From: Acidobacteriota bacterium | GTDB lineage: Bacteria > Acidobacteriota > Thermoanaerobaculia > Thermoanaerobaculales > Sulfomarinibacteraceae | Reading direction: 5' to 3' | Assembly: GCA_022340775.1 (NCBI GenBank) | Contig: JAJDNH010000142.1 | Coordinates: forward strand, 1-33,191 | DNA: 33,191 nucleotides | Part shown: positions 26,300 through 33,191 of the stretch, piece by piece | Layout of the letters: each line of letters starts with the position of its first letter | How positions within the stretch are numbered: the first letter of the stretch is position 1 | Position numbers and translations under genes: made by a program | The notes under the pieces: generated by a model | Databases searched by the model: none | Seen by the model: only the letters and a program-made list of their open reading frames with translations | What the model was told of the DNA's origin: nothing

Positions 26300-27154
26300 T
26301 CAACGCCGTGCGAATGGATCAGGGGCAAACGCCATATCTGTGAAGCCACGAGAGCTCTCTCGGCGGGCGAGATCTGACAGCCGGTCGGGATCCGGCAGCA
26401 CCCCGAGCTTGACGAGCTGGTCACGGTACTCGTAGCGCAGACGTACGTGGGCCATCGGGGTTGACTCCGCATGAAACTCGACCCGACGAACCGGATTACT
26501 CGTGCGGCGTCCGATCCCGGTCGCCGCGAGCTCGTCAGACAGAGCTTGTTTCTCGGTCGAGTGCCCGAGAACGGTGCCCGCGCTTTCGCTTCTGGGCTGA
26601 TTCCGCCCGGTCGGTCGCGGGGCAGCCTCGCCTTGGGCCGATTCCTCCGACGACCTTCGGCACCGCTCGTGCCAGTGCCTGACGATGGGACGTGGAGCCC
26701 GCTCACGGAATACCACGGCCTCGATCACACCCAGGTTGGCGGTCTTACCGAGCCAGGCACCGTACGACCTCTCCTCGGAGGTGAAGAAGAAGCGGCGCGC
26801 CGCTCGTGTGCTGGTCTGCCATCCATCAATCGTGACTGTTTCGTATGGCCCCAGTATCCACTTCGCCGCCCTGCCCGCGGTGGTCGTGCGCGCATCGATG
26901 GTGTTGAGGCCGTCGACCGCCAGTGCTACTGCAACCCTGGCACCGGTACGGTTCTTGAGACGGATTGAGTACTCCCGGCCTCGCTGGGCCTCGATGTACG
27001 TGGTGCCGCGGGCCAGATACTCCGCCAACGGGACGCCTTTGACAAGAACCTGGACGTCAAAACCGGGCACCTTGGCGGCCGACAGCGATGCTGCCACACC
27101 AATGAGGAGAAGACCTATGCCCATGACCGATCCGAAGAAGCGTGACTGTTTCAT
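26300..27154 (-). CDS. Secreted conserved hypothetical protein
   Basis: A 284-residue protein starting at ATG 27154 with GGGAGG nine bases upstream. A signal peptide (VMGIGLLLIGVAASLSA) is followed by a beta-rich domain with VLVKGVPLAEYLARGTTYIE, REYSIRLKNRTGARVAVALAVDGL and WILGPYETVTIDGWQ, a pattern I recognise from uncharacterised secreted proteins but cannot name. A charged, low-complexity middle (about 165-215) separates it from a second conserved block, TGIGRRTSNPVRRVEF and YRDQLVKLGVLP. Both blocks are in one frame, so I see no frameshift. It follows the zinc-ribbon operon by 84 bases on the same strand and may be co-transcribed. Function is unknown. Confidence 0.75.
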   Translation of the reverse strand: MKQSRFFGSVMGIGLLLIGVAASLSAAKVPGFDVQVLVKGVPLAEYLARGTTYIEAQRGREYSIRLKNRTGARVAVALAVDGLNTIDARTTTAGRAAKWILGPYETVTIDGWQTSTRAARRFFFTSEERSYGAWLGKTANLGVIEAVVFRERAPRPIVRHWHERCRRSSEESAQGEAAPRPTGRNQPRSESAGTVLGHSTEKQALSDELAATGIGRRTSNPVRRVEFHAESTPMAHVRLRYEYRDQLVKLGVLPDPDRLSDLARRESSRGFTDMAFAPDPFARR

Positions 27155-27238
27155 TGTTCGGGCCTCCCTTGGCTCGCTCCGCGATCGCGAGCTGCCCAGT
27201 TCGACCCGTTTAGGGGAAAAAGGTTCCGCCGACTCGGC

Positions 27239-27832
27239 TCACGGCTCCTGCGAAGCGGAGACGACAGTCCCGGTGACCGCGCACTGCAGATGCCCCTTCG
27301 CCTTCGTGAAGGGAAGCGCCAGGAGTCGGTGGGAGCCTTCCACCACCTCGACTCTTAGCGATGCCAAGAGGTCAGTGCGGCGAGCCTCATCACCGACCAC
27401 GAGATGGCGGATGAGGGCCAGGGCGTCCGTCAGCTTCAGCCGTCCGCCGGTCACGGGCTCATGAGGCACCTGGCCAGTGGCGCCGGCCGCTGCGCTGAGC
27501 GCTCGCGCGAGCCGTATGGTGTCGCTCAGCGACAGGTTGAAGGCCGGAATGACGAATGTCTTCGGGCCTTTCCAGCCCGGGGCGCCGCGGCCACCGGCAC
27601 GGACGCGATCCGCTACCTCCACCTCGGCGTCGATCATCCACCCCGGAAGCCAGATCTCGGCCCGCCGTCCGGGAGTGGGCAGGAGGGCCGTGGACTCCAC
27701 CTGCTCCAATGCCTCCTGCCCGAGGACTGCCCCACCCCCGCAGTGCTCGCAAAGAAACAGCGTATCGCCGTCACGGCTGCGCATGGCCGAACCGCAACTC
27801 GGGCAATCCAACGGGATCAAGCGAACGGTCAT
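27239..27832 (-). CDS. Soluble zinc-ribbon protein, last gene of the SPFH operon
   Basis: A 197-residue protein starting at ATG 27832, which overlaps the upstream stop (ATGA). Residues 10-31 form a zinc ribbon, CPSCG then CEHCG. It is followed by IWLPGWMIDAEVEV, FVIPAFNLSLSDTIRLARAL and a closing domain of alternating strands ending VTGTVVSASQEP. No membrane segment is apparent, unlike its two neighbours, with which it shares the N-terminal ribbon followed by a proline-aromatic motif. The open frame extends to 28021, but that part is Arg-rich and overlaps the coding region of the previous gene. Function unknown; placement suggests a component of the SPFH membrane complex. Confidence 0.75.
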   Translation of the reverse strand: MTVRLIPLDCPSCGSAMRSRDGDTLFLCEHCGGGAVLGQEALEQVESTALLPTPGRRAEIWLPGWMIDAEVEVADRVRAGGRGAPGWKGPKTFVIPAFNLSLSDTIRLARALSAAAGATGQVPHEPVTGGRLKLTDALALIRHLVVGDEARRTDLLASLRVEVVEGSHRLLALPFTKAKGHLQCAVTGTVVSASQEP

Positions 27833-28905
27833 TGCAGCCGCTCCAGAGCCGACCTCAAGGCCTGTGGGAGCTCCTGGCCGCGTTCGTCCTCGGCGCGCCC
27901 GGATCCTTCCTCGATGATCCCGCCGTGTCGGAACTGCCGATAGCCCCAGCGAACGAGTCCCGCGACAGCGAGCGCCACGGCCCCGAGTGCAACCAGGGAG
28001 TTGTGACCCCGCAGCACCCAATCGAGATGCTGCAGCAGGCTGCTGCCTATGAAGCAGGCGGCGCCGGTCGCGGCGACCAGGCTGGCCGCCCGGTAGAGGT
28101 GATTCCCTGGTGCCTTGCCGTACGCCAGGCTGCCATCCTGGGCATCAACCAGAGCCTGGTAGGTACGCCCACGGAAGCTGTAGCGAAAGACCCACAGAGG
28201 GTAGAGCACCACGGTCGTGCGGCGCCGGACGGTCGCGAGCCAGGAAAACGTCGTCCGATCCGGGGAACTGGCCCGCTCGATCTCCGCCAACGATTTTTCG
28301 GCCAGCTTGCGCGCCACCTCTGCCGGGGCAAGATTGGGGCGAAAAAGCATTCCGCGCTGCCTGAGGGTCTCCTCATCAAGGGGGACAAGCTCGTCGCCAG
28401 CGAGGTTCACCGTGTGAACGCCAAACTCCGACATCTCTGCGGCCGGGTAGGTGCGGTCGACGGGACGTTCGATCTCCAGCTCGACTGGACGCTCGACCTC
28501 GACCCAGCGGTTGCCACGCTTCTCGCGTCGAACGTTGACTCCGAGGATCCACCCGACAAGGTCGAAGCGGAGTCGGACGAAGGGGAACCAGGCGAGAAAG
28601 GCCTCCTCGAACTTCGCTTCGCGGCGCAGGGCTGGTGCCTTGCGGATACCACTTCGGAACCACCGGCGGACGACCTCGCTGGCTGCATCTTGGGCAAGCC
28701 TGTCAAGAACCATCAGGCGCAACACCCCACGCTCGCCGACAACCGCAAGGGGTGTCTCGCAGTACTTGCAGGACAGCGTGGTCGCGCCCTCCCGGATGTC
28801 GAGGGTCCCACCACATGAGGGGCACGTCAAACCCCGCAATACCCGTACCGATACCCGCTTTCTGCCGCTCTCCGGACTCGGTGGAAGAGGTGGTGGTGTG
28901 CTCAT
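27829..28905 (-). CDS. Zinc-ribbon membrane protein, YdjG-like
   Basis: A 358-residue protein. After a Pro-rich start, residues 28-49 form a zinc ribbon (CPSCGG and CKYC). A central soluble domain follows (REAKFEEAFLAWFPFVRLRF, SEFGVHTVNLAGDELVPLDE), then a conserved module VVLYPLWVFRYSFRGRTYQA with DAQDGSLAYG, and two C-terminal membrane helices (ASLVAATGAACFIGSSLL and SLVALGAVALAVAGLVRWGY). The same module occurs in the next protein upstream, marking them as paralogues. Both gene ends overlap neighbours as ATGA. By analogy with Bacillus YdjG it may sit in the membrane with an SPFH partner and recruit a PspA-like protein; this is inference. Confidence 0.8.
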   Translation of the reverse strand: MSTPPPLPPSPESGRKRVSVRVLRGLTCPSCGGTLDIREGATTLSCKYCETPLAVVGERGVLRLMVLDRLAQDAASEVVRRWFRSGIRKAPALRREAKFEEAFLAWFPFVRLRFDLVGWILGVNVRREKRGNRWVEVERPVELEIERPVDRTYPAAEMSEFGVHTVNLAGDELVPLDEETLRQRGMLFRPNLAPAEVARKLAEKSLAEIERASSPDRTTFSWLATVRRRTTVVLYPLWVFRYSFRGRTYQALVDAQDGSLAYGKAPGNHLYRAASLVAATGAACFIGSSLLQHLDWVLRGHNSLVALGAVALAVAGLVRWGYRQFRHGGIIEEGSGRAEDERGQELPQALRSALERLQ

Positions 28906-29654
28906 ACCTTGCGACTCACCAGCCAGGCGACGCCGATCAGGGGCACCGCCGAGACCAGGTAAAGCACGATCTTGGCGAACAGACTGCTGACGATGATCCC
29001 CTCAGCTCCGAACACAAGTACAGCAAGTACGGCCACGAGAACGAATGGAGCCTCAGCCTTGGCCGGGTAGTCCGCCGGGAAGACACGGCCGCTCACGGCG
29101 TCCACGCCCACGTGGTAGGAACGGCCCCGCCACGAGTAGCTGACCCGGTAGAGTGGCAGGTGGTAGAGCACGGTCCGCCGCACCTTCAGATTCGGTCCGG
29201 TCCGTTGCCGCAGCCACTCGCGAGCCGTGGCGGCCGGCACCTCCGGTTCGAGAACCGGGGCGAGCTCCTGCATCTGTCCGGATACGGGGAAAGTGTCTCC
29301 GGGCGGCAGCCGAAGCCCGTGCAAACCCTGGAGGCTCGAGGGAGCTGCCGGCATGAGCTCGGTCCTCTCCTCGTCGCCCTCCCCGACCGTGAACGCCCAG
29401 AACGGGAAGAAAATCAACTCCGGCGGTCCGAGCTTCGCTTCCCGGTCGAGGCCCGACACGGTCTGGTCGCCGGCGAGGAACCTGCGCAGGTGCGAGGGGA
29501 CATCCTCCGTCTTAACGGTAGGCCGCATCGCTTCACGGAACAGGACTCCTTCGCCGTCAACGACCAAAGCGCTCGAGCAGAAACGGCACTCGACAAGCAG
29601 CGCATCCGCTGCAACCTCGACCAAGGCGCCGCACTGCGTGCAGGAGACCTGCAC
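28902..29654 (-). CDS. Zinc-ribbon membrane protein, paralogue of the 358-residue neighbour
   Basis: A 250-residue protein with a GTG start at 29654 behind AGGAGG. An N-terminal zinc ribbon (CTQCG, CRFC, residues 5-26) leads to a soluble domain with LIFFPFWAFTVG, then the shared module VLYHLPLYRVSYSWRGRSYH with DAVSGRVFPA, and two adjacent membrane helices at the C-terminus (FVLVAVLAVLVFGAEGIIV and IVLYLVSAVPLIGVAWLV). The layout equals that of the following gene, shortened. Three bases separate it from the SPFH stop and four overlap the next gene, so it is translated as part of the operon. Confidence 0.8.
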   Translation of the reverse strand: MQVSCTQCGALVEVAADALLVECRFCSSALVVDGEGVLFREAMRPTVKTEDVPSHLRRFLAGDQTVSGLDREAKLGPPELIFFPFWAFTVGEGDEERTELMPAAPSSLQGLHGLRLPPGDTFPVSGQMQELAPVLEPEVPAATAREWLRQRTGPNLKVRRTVLYHLPLYRVSYSWRGRSYHVGVDAVSGRVFPADYPAKAEAPFVLVAVLAVLVFGAEGIIVSSLFAKIVLYLVSAVPLIGVAWLVSRKV

Positions 29655-29657
29655 CTA

Positions 29658-30752
29658 TCAGCCCTCCTGCTTGGCTCCGCAGTTGGGACAGAAGGCCGCA
29701 CCCTCGGGGATCGCCTCGCCGCATTTGACACACGCTGCCCCGCCGAGCTTGTGACCGCAACTGGGGCAGAACCTGGCGCTGGCGGGGATAGGCTTGCCGC
29801 ACTCCGGACAGAACCCTGCCGCCGCCTGGGCCCCGGCCGCCGCGGCTCCCGCACTCGGCGTTGCGGCGGCGCCTCCTCCCCCACCCTGCTGCGCATTCTG
29901 CATGGCCTGCGAGATCATCCCCGGCATCATGGCACCGAAACCGGCGCCCAAGCCTAGACCCATGCCCGCGCCGGCCGCACCTCCCTCACCACCGGTGGCC
30001 TGCGCAGCCTCTTCGACCGCCTGCGCGGCCTTGAACTGCATGTAGGTCCCCATGTCGCCGATCGCCCCCATTGCGGCGCGCTCGTCGATCTTCTGCTGGA
30101 CCTCATCCGGTGGAGTGATGGAGTTGACATAGAAGTCCGTGAGATCGACACCGTACTTGGCGAAGTCTTCGGCAAGCCTCGCCTTGGCAGCCGCTCCGAT
30201 CTCGTCGTAGAAGCGGGGCAGATCGAAGATGGTCTTCAAGGTCTCGCCCAGCAGGTCGTTGAGGCGGGACACGATGACGTCCCGGTAGAAGTCCTTCAGA
30301 CGATCGGTCTCGAAGACTCCCTGGGAGCCTACGACCGCATTCACGAACAGTTGGGTGTCGGCGACTCGGTATGCGTAGTTGCCGAATGCCCTCAGTCGCA
30401 CCATTCCGAGCTCGCTGTCTCTGAATACCACGGGCTCACGCGTGCCCCATTTCTGGTCGAGAAAGGTGCGCTTGTTGACGAAGACCACAGCGACGCGGAA
30501 CGGGCTGGTCCCACCGAACGGCAGTGCCAACACCTTGGTCAAGAGCGGGACGTTCTGTGTGACCAGCGTGTGCCGTCCGGGTCCGAAGACATCGAGAGCA
30601 CGACCGTCCCGGTACAGCACCGCCTCCTGAGCCTCATGGACCACCAGCTGGGCGCCGAGCTTGATTTCGGCGCTCCCCTCGGGCGGGAAGCGGTAGACCA
30701 TCTCTTCTCCACTCGGGTCGAAGTGCTCGATCACCTCAAGCGTCTGTGCCAT
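29658..30752 (-). CDS. SPFH-domain protein with double zinc ribbon (YdjI / virion-core-like)
   Basis: A 364-residue protein. Residues about 10-240 are the SPFH region of the YdjI type, recognisable by [49 protein letters not shown] and [18 protein letters not shown] helical stretch and a Gly/Met/Ala-rich linker ([20 protein letters not shown]) follow. The C-terminus has two zinc ribbons, CPECG/CPSCG and CVKCG/CPNCG. No N-terminal membrane helix is present, so membrane contact would come through the SPFH domain or the zinc-ribbon partners. In Bacillus subtilis the YdjG-YdjH-YdjI group acts with PspA in membrane stress; an equivalent role is inferred. Its ATG overlaps the upstream stop by one base (TAATG). 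Confidence 0.88.
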   Translation of the reverse strand: MAQTLEVIEHFDPSGEEMVYRFPPEGSAEIKLGAQLVVHEAQEAVLYRDGRALDVFGPGRHTLVTQNVPLLTKVLALPFGGTSPFRVAVVFVNKRTFLDQKWGTREPVVFRDSELGMVRLRAFGNYAYRVADTQLFVNAVVGSQGVFETDRLKDFYRDVIVSRLNDLLGETLKTIFDLPRFYDEIGAAAKARLAEDFAKYGVDLTDFYVNSITPPDEVQQKIDERAAMGAIGDMGTYMQFKAAQAVEEAAQATGGEGGAAGAGMGLGLGAGFGAMMPGMISQAMQNAQQGGGGGAAATPSAGAAAAGAQAAAGFCPECGKPIPASARFCPSCGHKLGGAACVKCGEAIPEGAAFCPNCGAKQEG

Positions 30753-31273
30753 TAGCGGCCTCCCTTCTGCGTCACATCTTCGAAGATGGTCGCCCGCTCG
30801 TCGAAGGCCCGATCGGCCTCCTCCGTCGCCTCGAGGAGGCTGCGCAGAGCAGGCTCGGAGGCCGTCCCCGGCAGTGCTTCGATGCGCGCCGCAACATCCT
30901 CGACCGTGTCGATGACGCCGAGATCAAACTCGTACAAACGGTCCAGCTCGGCCTCATAGATCTTCGCGGCGTCAAAGAACCCGGTGTAGCCATAGTCCGC
31001 GTGGCGGACCCGGTTGGCGAACCTGTCTAGGAGCTTGTCCAGACTCGCGGCCAGATCAAGGTTGGCCAGGTTCCCCGCACGTGTCCAGTCGCGGACGTGG
31101 CCCTGGAGTGATTGACGAGCGCGGTCGAGGCGGCCGGCGATCCAGTCCCGTTCCATCTTGTCGACCTCTCGCCTGGTCTCACGCTCTAGATAGCCCCGCA
31201 GCCCAGGAATTCTCGCCGTGAGCCGCTCGAGAATGTTCCTGTGCTCGCGAGCACGTTCCACTCCCTCGTTCAT
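30752..31273 (-). CDS. Helical coiled-coil protein heading the SPFH operon
   Basis: A 173-residue, charged and almost entirely alpha-helical protein with no signal or membrane segment. Heptad-like stretches include [20 protein letters not shown] and [18 protein letters not shown], and a C-terminal helix pair is interrupted by [10 protein letters not shown] do not recognise the family; it is not an obvious PspA, but it occupies the first position, where the Bacillus operon has pspA. The ATG at 31273 is chosen because a perfect AAGGAGGT lies five bases upstream; the GTG at 31303 coincides with the predicted transcript start of the -10 box at 31310-31315. Confidence 0.75.
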   Translation of the reverse strand: MNEGVERAREHRNILERLTARIPGLRGYLERETRREVDKMERDWIAGRLDRARQSLQGHVRDWTRAGNLANLDLAASLDKLLDRFANRVRHADYGYTGFFDAAKIYEAELDRLYEFDLGVIDTVEDVAARIEALPGTASEPALRSLLEATEEADRAFDERATIFEDVTQKGGR

Positions 31274-31309
31274 GTCGACCTCCTTGTTCTCGGAATCGGC
31301 CACTCTGAC

Positions 31310-31339
31310 ATCCTAGCGTGCCATACGGAGGTTGAACAA
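31310..31339 (-). promoter_or_regulatory. Candidate sigma-70-type promoter of the SPFH/zinc-ribbon operon
   Basis: On the minus strand TTGTTC (31339-31334) and TAGGAT (31315-31310) are separated by 18 bases. Transcription would begin near 31303 and leave a leader of about 30 bases containing the strong AAGGAGGT site. Both hexamers keep the most conserved positions but are imperfect. Confidence 0.4.
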
Positions 31340-31553
31340 GTGATATTCCACGGGACAAAACCCGGCACCAGAGTTGCATGGGTTATAAGCGTGATGTTCC
31401 AGATGGTCCGTCTTCCCCGTTTTCATCTCAGCGAGGCCATGAACCTCTCTGCGCGGACCGGATGGGCTCCCACCTTGCCGGGGCGGCTACCAAGCCGTCT
31501 CTCACCTCAAGAACCTATCCTTTTATATCACCACTACTGAACCTACCGATGAA

Positions 31554-31586
31554 GGCCGGCCCGAATGCGGGGATTCGGGCCCGGCC
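31554..31586. repeat. Strong G+C-rich hairpin
   Basis: GGCCGGCCCGAAT (31554-31566) pairs with ATTCGGGCCCGGCC (31573-31586) over 13 base pairs with one bulged base and a 6-base loop. There is no run of T on either side, so it is not a canonical intrinsic terminator. It may be a factor-dependent stop, an RNA-stability element or an operator between two divergent units. Confidence 0.6.
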
Positions 31587-31754
31587 GCCTACCTCCAACC
31601 CGACTCGGTTCGTTCACTCAGCATCTTTCGGCAATGCCAATCTGGCGGTCCTCGTCGCTTTGGTGAACCGCGCCGGAATGTCCGTCCTGCCTGATGAGTA
31701 GTTCGGGTTAGAATGCACGGGGGCCTGTGACCGTGAGTATTGGAGGCAGCTCGG

Positions 31755-31913
31755 ATGGCTCACAAGCGGCTTCGCACCGGAAAACCAAGGTCCAAACCAC
31801 GCCGCGGCAAGGCGCGCTACACACCCGTCGAGCTGATGCTGGCAGGTGTTGGTGTGCTGATTCTGGTGGTCGCAGTAGTTCTCATCATCACCGCTCTTGC
31901 CGGTGCCGGTTGA
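31755..31913 (+). CDS. 52-residue single-span membrane protein upstream of htpX
   Basis: An ATG at 31755 with GGAGG eight bases upstream opens a 53-codon frame ending in TGA at 31911. The N-terminal 22 residues are strongly basic (MAHKRLRTGKPRSKPRRGKA). One hydrophobic helix follows (LAGVGVLILVVAVVLIITA), and the protein stops at GAG. The positive-inside rule puts the basic tail in the cytoplasm. It precedes htpX by 64 bases on the same strand and is probably co-transcribed. I do not recognise the family; a small partner or regulator of HtpX is possible. The ribosome-binding site and membrane design make it a better candidate than the overlapping frames. Confidence 0.7.
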   Translation: MAHKRLRTGKPRSKPRRGKARYTPVELMLAGVGVLILVVAVVLIITALAGAG

Positions 31914-31977
31914 AACACCCCGTCCCTTCAACTCGTTGACTACCTAGGGAGGAACGACTCGTACGGGAGGTCACTCC

Positions 31978-32814
31978 ATGAATGCCATCAAGACCGTTCT
32001 CCTGCTCGGCGTACTAACCGGAATACTCCTCTGGGCCGGAGAGGCGATCAGCGGGACGATCGGGCTCGAGATTGCGCTGTTGCTCGCAGCCGGCCTCAAC
32101 TTCGCTAGCTGGTTCTTCTCCGACAAAATCGCTCTAGCTGCCCATCACGCACAGCCGGTTTCCGAGTCGGAGGCACCGCAGCTGTACTCGATCCTTCACG
32201 AGCTGACCGCCTCGGCGGGACTGCCGATGCCACGTGTTTACCTGATCCCCGAAGCTCAGCCGAACGCCTTCGCAACCGGTCGCGGCCCGAGCCACGCAGC
32301 TGTGGCGGTAACTCAGGGGTTGGTGCAGTCGCTGGATCATGAGGAGATCAAGGGTGTGCTGGCGCACGAGTTGGCTCACGTCAAGCATCACGACATTCTG
32401 ACCATGTCGGTGGCCGCAACCCTTGCCGGCGCCATCACGGTGCTCGCTCGGCTCGCCGGGTGGGCGCTGATGTTCGGTGGCTATGGGGGACGGGACAACC
32501 GCGGCGGAGGGCTCGGCGGGCTCTTCTTCTTGATCGTAGCCCCGATTGCTGCAGTGCTCATCCAGCTGGCCGTTTCACGCTCGCGAGAGTTCGCGGCCGA
32601 TGAGGGCGGTGCCCGCATCGCCGGGTCGCCTTACGGCCTCGCCTCGGCCCTTCGCAAGCTCAGCGCCTACACGCAACGGATCCCGATGCGCACGGCCAAG
32701 CCAACCACGGCACACATGATGATCGCCAACCCGTTCGGTCGCGGCATGCGCTTGTTCGCGACCCATCCCCCGATGGAGGAGAGAATTCGGCGTCTCGAGG
32801 CGATGGGCAGATAG
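31978..32814 (+). CDS. htpX: M48-family membrane zinc metalloprotease HtpX
   Basis: A 278-residue integral membrane protease. Two N-terminal helices (residues 5-45) precede the zinc site HELAH (130-134), with the third ligand in SREFAADEGG, and two more hydrophobic stretches lie between them. NAFATGRGP and ATHPPMEERIRRLE are typical HtpX landmarks, and the length is as usual. HtpX degrades damaged or misfolded membrane proteins from the cytoplasmic side and complements FtsH. The start has GGGAGG seven bases upstream. Its position, divergent from an SPFH operon, fits a membrane quality-control neighbourhood. It ends eight bases before the convergent queA stop. Confidence 0.95.
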   Translation: MNAIKTVLLLGVLTGILLWAGEAISGTIGLEIALLLAAGLNFASWFFSDKIALAAHHAQPVSESEAPQLYSILHELTASAGLPMPRVYLIPEAQPNAFATGRGPSHAAVAVTQGLVQSLDHEEIKGVLAHELAHVKHHDILTMSVAATLAGAITVLARLAGWALMFGGYGGRDNRGGGLGGLFFLIVAPIAAVLIQLAVSRSREFAADEGGARIAGSPYGLASALRKLSAYTQRIPMRTAKPTTAHMMIANPFGRGMRLFATHPPMEERIRRLEAMGR

Positions 32815-32822
32815 CCTTCGCG

Positions 32823-33191
32823 TCAAACGATGAGCATCGCGTCGCCATAGGAGAAGAAGCGGTATCGGTGGTCAACTGCCTCCCGATATGCTCTGAGGAT
32901 CGGGGCCCGGCCCGCCAAGGCGCTCACCAGCATCAGCAACGTCGATCGCGGGAGGTGGAAGTTGGTGAGAAGCGCCCCGACGCCCCGAAACTGGTGACCG
33001 GGCGTAATGAAGAGACGGCTCCATGCCTCGCCCCCCTGCAGATGGCCCCTGCCGCCTGCAAGGGCTGATTCGAGCGCGCGTACCGTCGTCGTGCCCACAC
33101 ACACGATCCGGCGGCCGGACGCGAGTGCTCGGGAGACTCGACGAGCCGCCCTCCGGCCGATCCGGAACCACTCCTGGTGCATCTGGTGCTC
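32823..33191 (-). CDS. queA: S-adenosylmethionine:tRNA ribosyltransferase-isomerase QueA, C-terminal part
   Basis: The visible 122 residues are the C-terminal end of QueA, truncated by the right window edge. [45 protein letters not shown] and [11 protein letters not shown] are diagnostic, and the protein ends with [12 protein letters not shown] as in the family. QueA transfers and isomerises the ribosyl group of SAM onto 7-aminomethyl-7-deazaguanine in tRNA to make epoxyqueuosine. The frame is open to the edge, and the remaining two-thirds lie outside. Confidence 0.95.
   Translation of the reverse strand, partial: EHQMHQEWFRIGRRAARRVSRALASGRRIVCVGTTTVRALESALAGGRGHLQGGEAWSRLFITPGHQFRGVGALLTNFHLPRSTLLMLVSALAGRAPILRAYREAVDHRYRFFSYGDAMLIV

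Larger units (their letters stand above)
31304..31754. other. About 450-base divergent intergenic region between the SPFH operon and the small membrane protein gene
   Basis: No gene is credible here; open frames on both strands give proteins of random composition. Its G+C appears lower in places than in the flanking genes. It holds the candidate operon promoter (31310-31339), a strong hairpin (31554-31586) and a TAGAAT -10-like box (near 31707) for the rightward genes. Confidence 0.55.

Noticed and set aside
26300-27154. Possible frameshift in the secreted hypothetical protein, because its middle is charged and low-complexity
   Set aside because: Conserved-looking blocks before and after the middle are in the same frame, so a disordered linker explains it.
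27556-29957. Two long plus-strand open frames (420 and 440 codons) opposite the zinc-ribbon operon
   Set aside because: The minus strand carries clear CxxC ribbons, membrane helices and coupled start/stop overlaps; the plus frames have random-like, Arg/Gly/Pro-rich composition typical of high-G+C antisense shadows.
27239-31273. Phage or virus origin suggested by the 'virion core protein' label often given to YdjI-type SPFH proteins
   Set aside because: No phage genes occur in the window, and the operon structure matches cellular membrane-stress operons; the label is a historical misnomer.
31305-31325. TGGCAC match to the sigma-54 -24 element upstream of the SPFH operon (attractive because psp operons often use sigma-54)
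   Set aside because: The -12 part lacks the required GC at the right distance, and the alternative TTGTTC/TAGGAT pair fits better.
31554-31630. tRNA-like or small RNA gene suggested by the hairpin near 31554
   Set aside because: No cloverleaf, anticodon arm or T-arm consensus could be assembled around it.

Overview
The window is a gene-dense, high-G+C bacterial chromosome segment. MEP-pathway isoprenoid synthesis (ispG), queuosine synthesis (queA), RecD2, HtpX and Shine-Dalgarno motifs show it is bacterial. The best guess for lineage is Acidobacteriota (Thermoanaerobaculia-like). That guess rests on Cys-rich S-layer-homology repeats behind a secreted subtilase, an Agl23-like/DUF2298 pair, and secreted hypothetical families I associate with that phylum. 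It is inference, not proof. No rRNA, tRNA, CRISPR array, insertion sequence or phage gene was seen.

Left part (1-14.7 kb): a secreted subtilase with three SLH-like repeats runs off the left edge and is followed by a SAM-dependent methyltransferase. Facing them is a compact minus-strand run. It starts with a Na+/H+ antiporter with an RCK-type domain, coupled to a small LpdD-like protein. After a short gap with a -10-like box come six tightly packed genes: a DUF2298 multispanning protein, an Agl23-like membrane glycosyltransferase fused to an NHL propeller, a dolichol-phosphate-mannose-synthase-like GT2 enzyme, an amidinotransferase-fold hydrolase, a geranylgeranyl-reductase-family flavoprotein and a secreted beta-helix-like protein. 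Together they suggest lipid-linked sugar transfer to the outside of the cell, perhaps on a reduced polyprenol.

Middle part (14.7-24.5 kb): ispG, preceded by a possible 21-residue leader ORF, converges on a bacterial dynamin-like GTPase. Upstream of the GTPase on the minus strand are a GHMP kinase, an M23 murein peptidase and a thioredoxin-fold protein without its CxxC. A GMC/cholesterol-oxidase-like enzyme with a ferredoxin-like cysteine cluster is divergent from these and is followed by recD2.

Right part (24.5-33.2 kb): a FecR-like secreted protein and another secreted hypothetical protein lie downstream of the most distinctive locus. This is a five-gene translationally coupled operon (31273 to 27239, minus strand) encoding a helical coiled-coil protein, a YdjI-type SPFH protein with two C-terminal zinc ribbons, and three further zinc-ribbon proteins, two of them membrane-anchored paralogues. 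It resembles the Bacillus pspA-ydjGHI membrane-stress operon but has a different composition. Divergent from it are a 52-residue single-span membrane protein and htpX, a membrane quality-control protease. The right edge cuts through queA.
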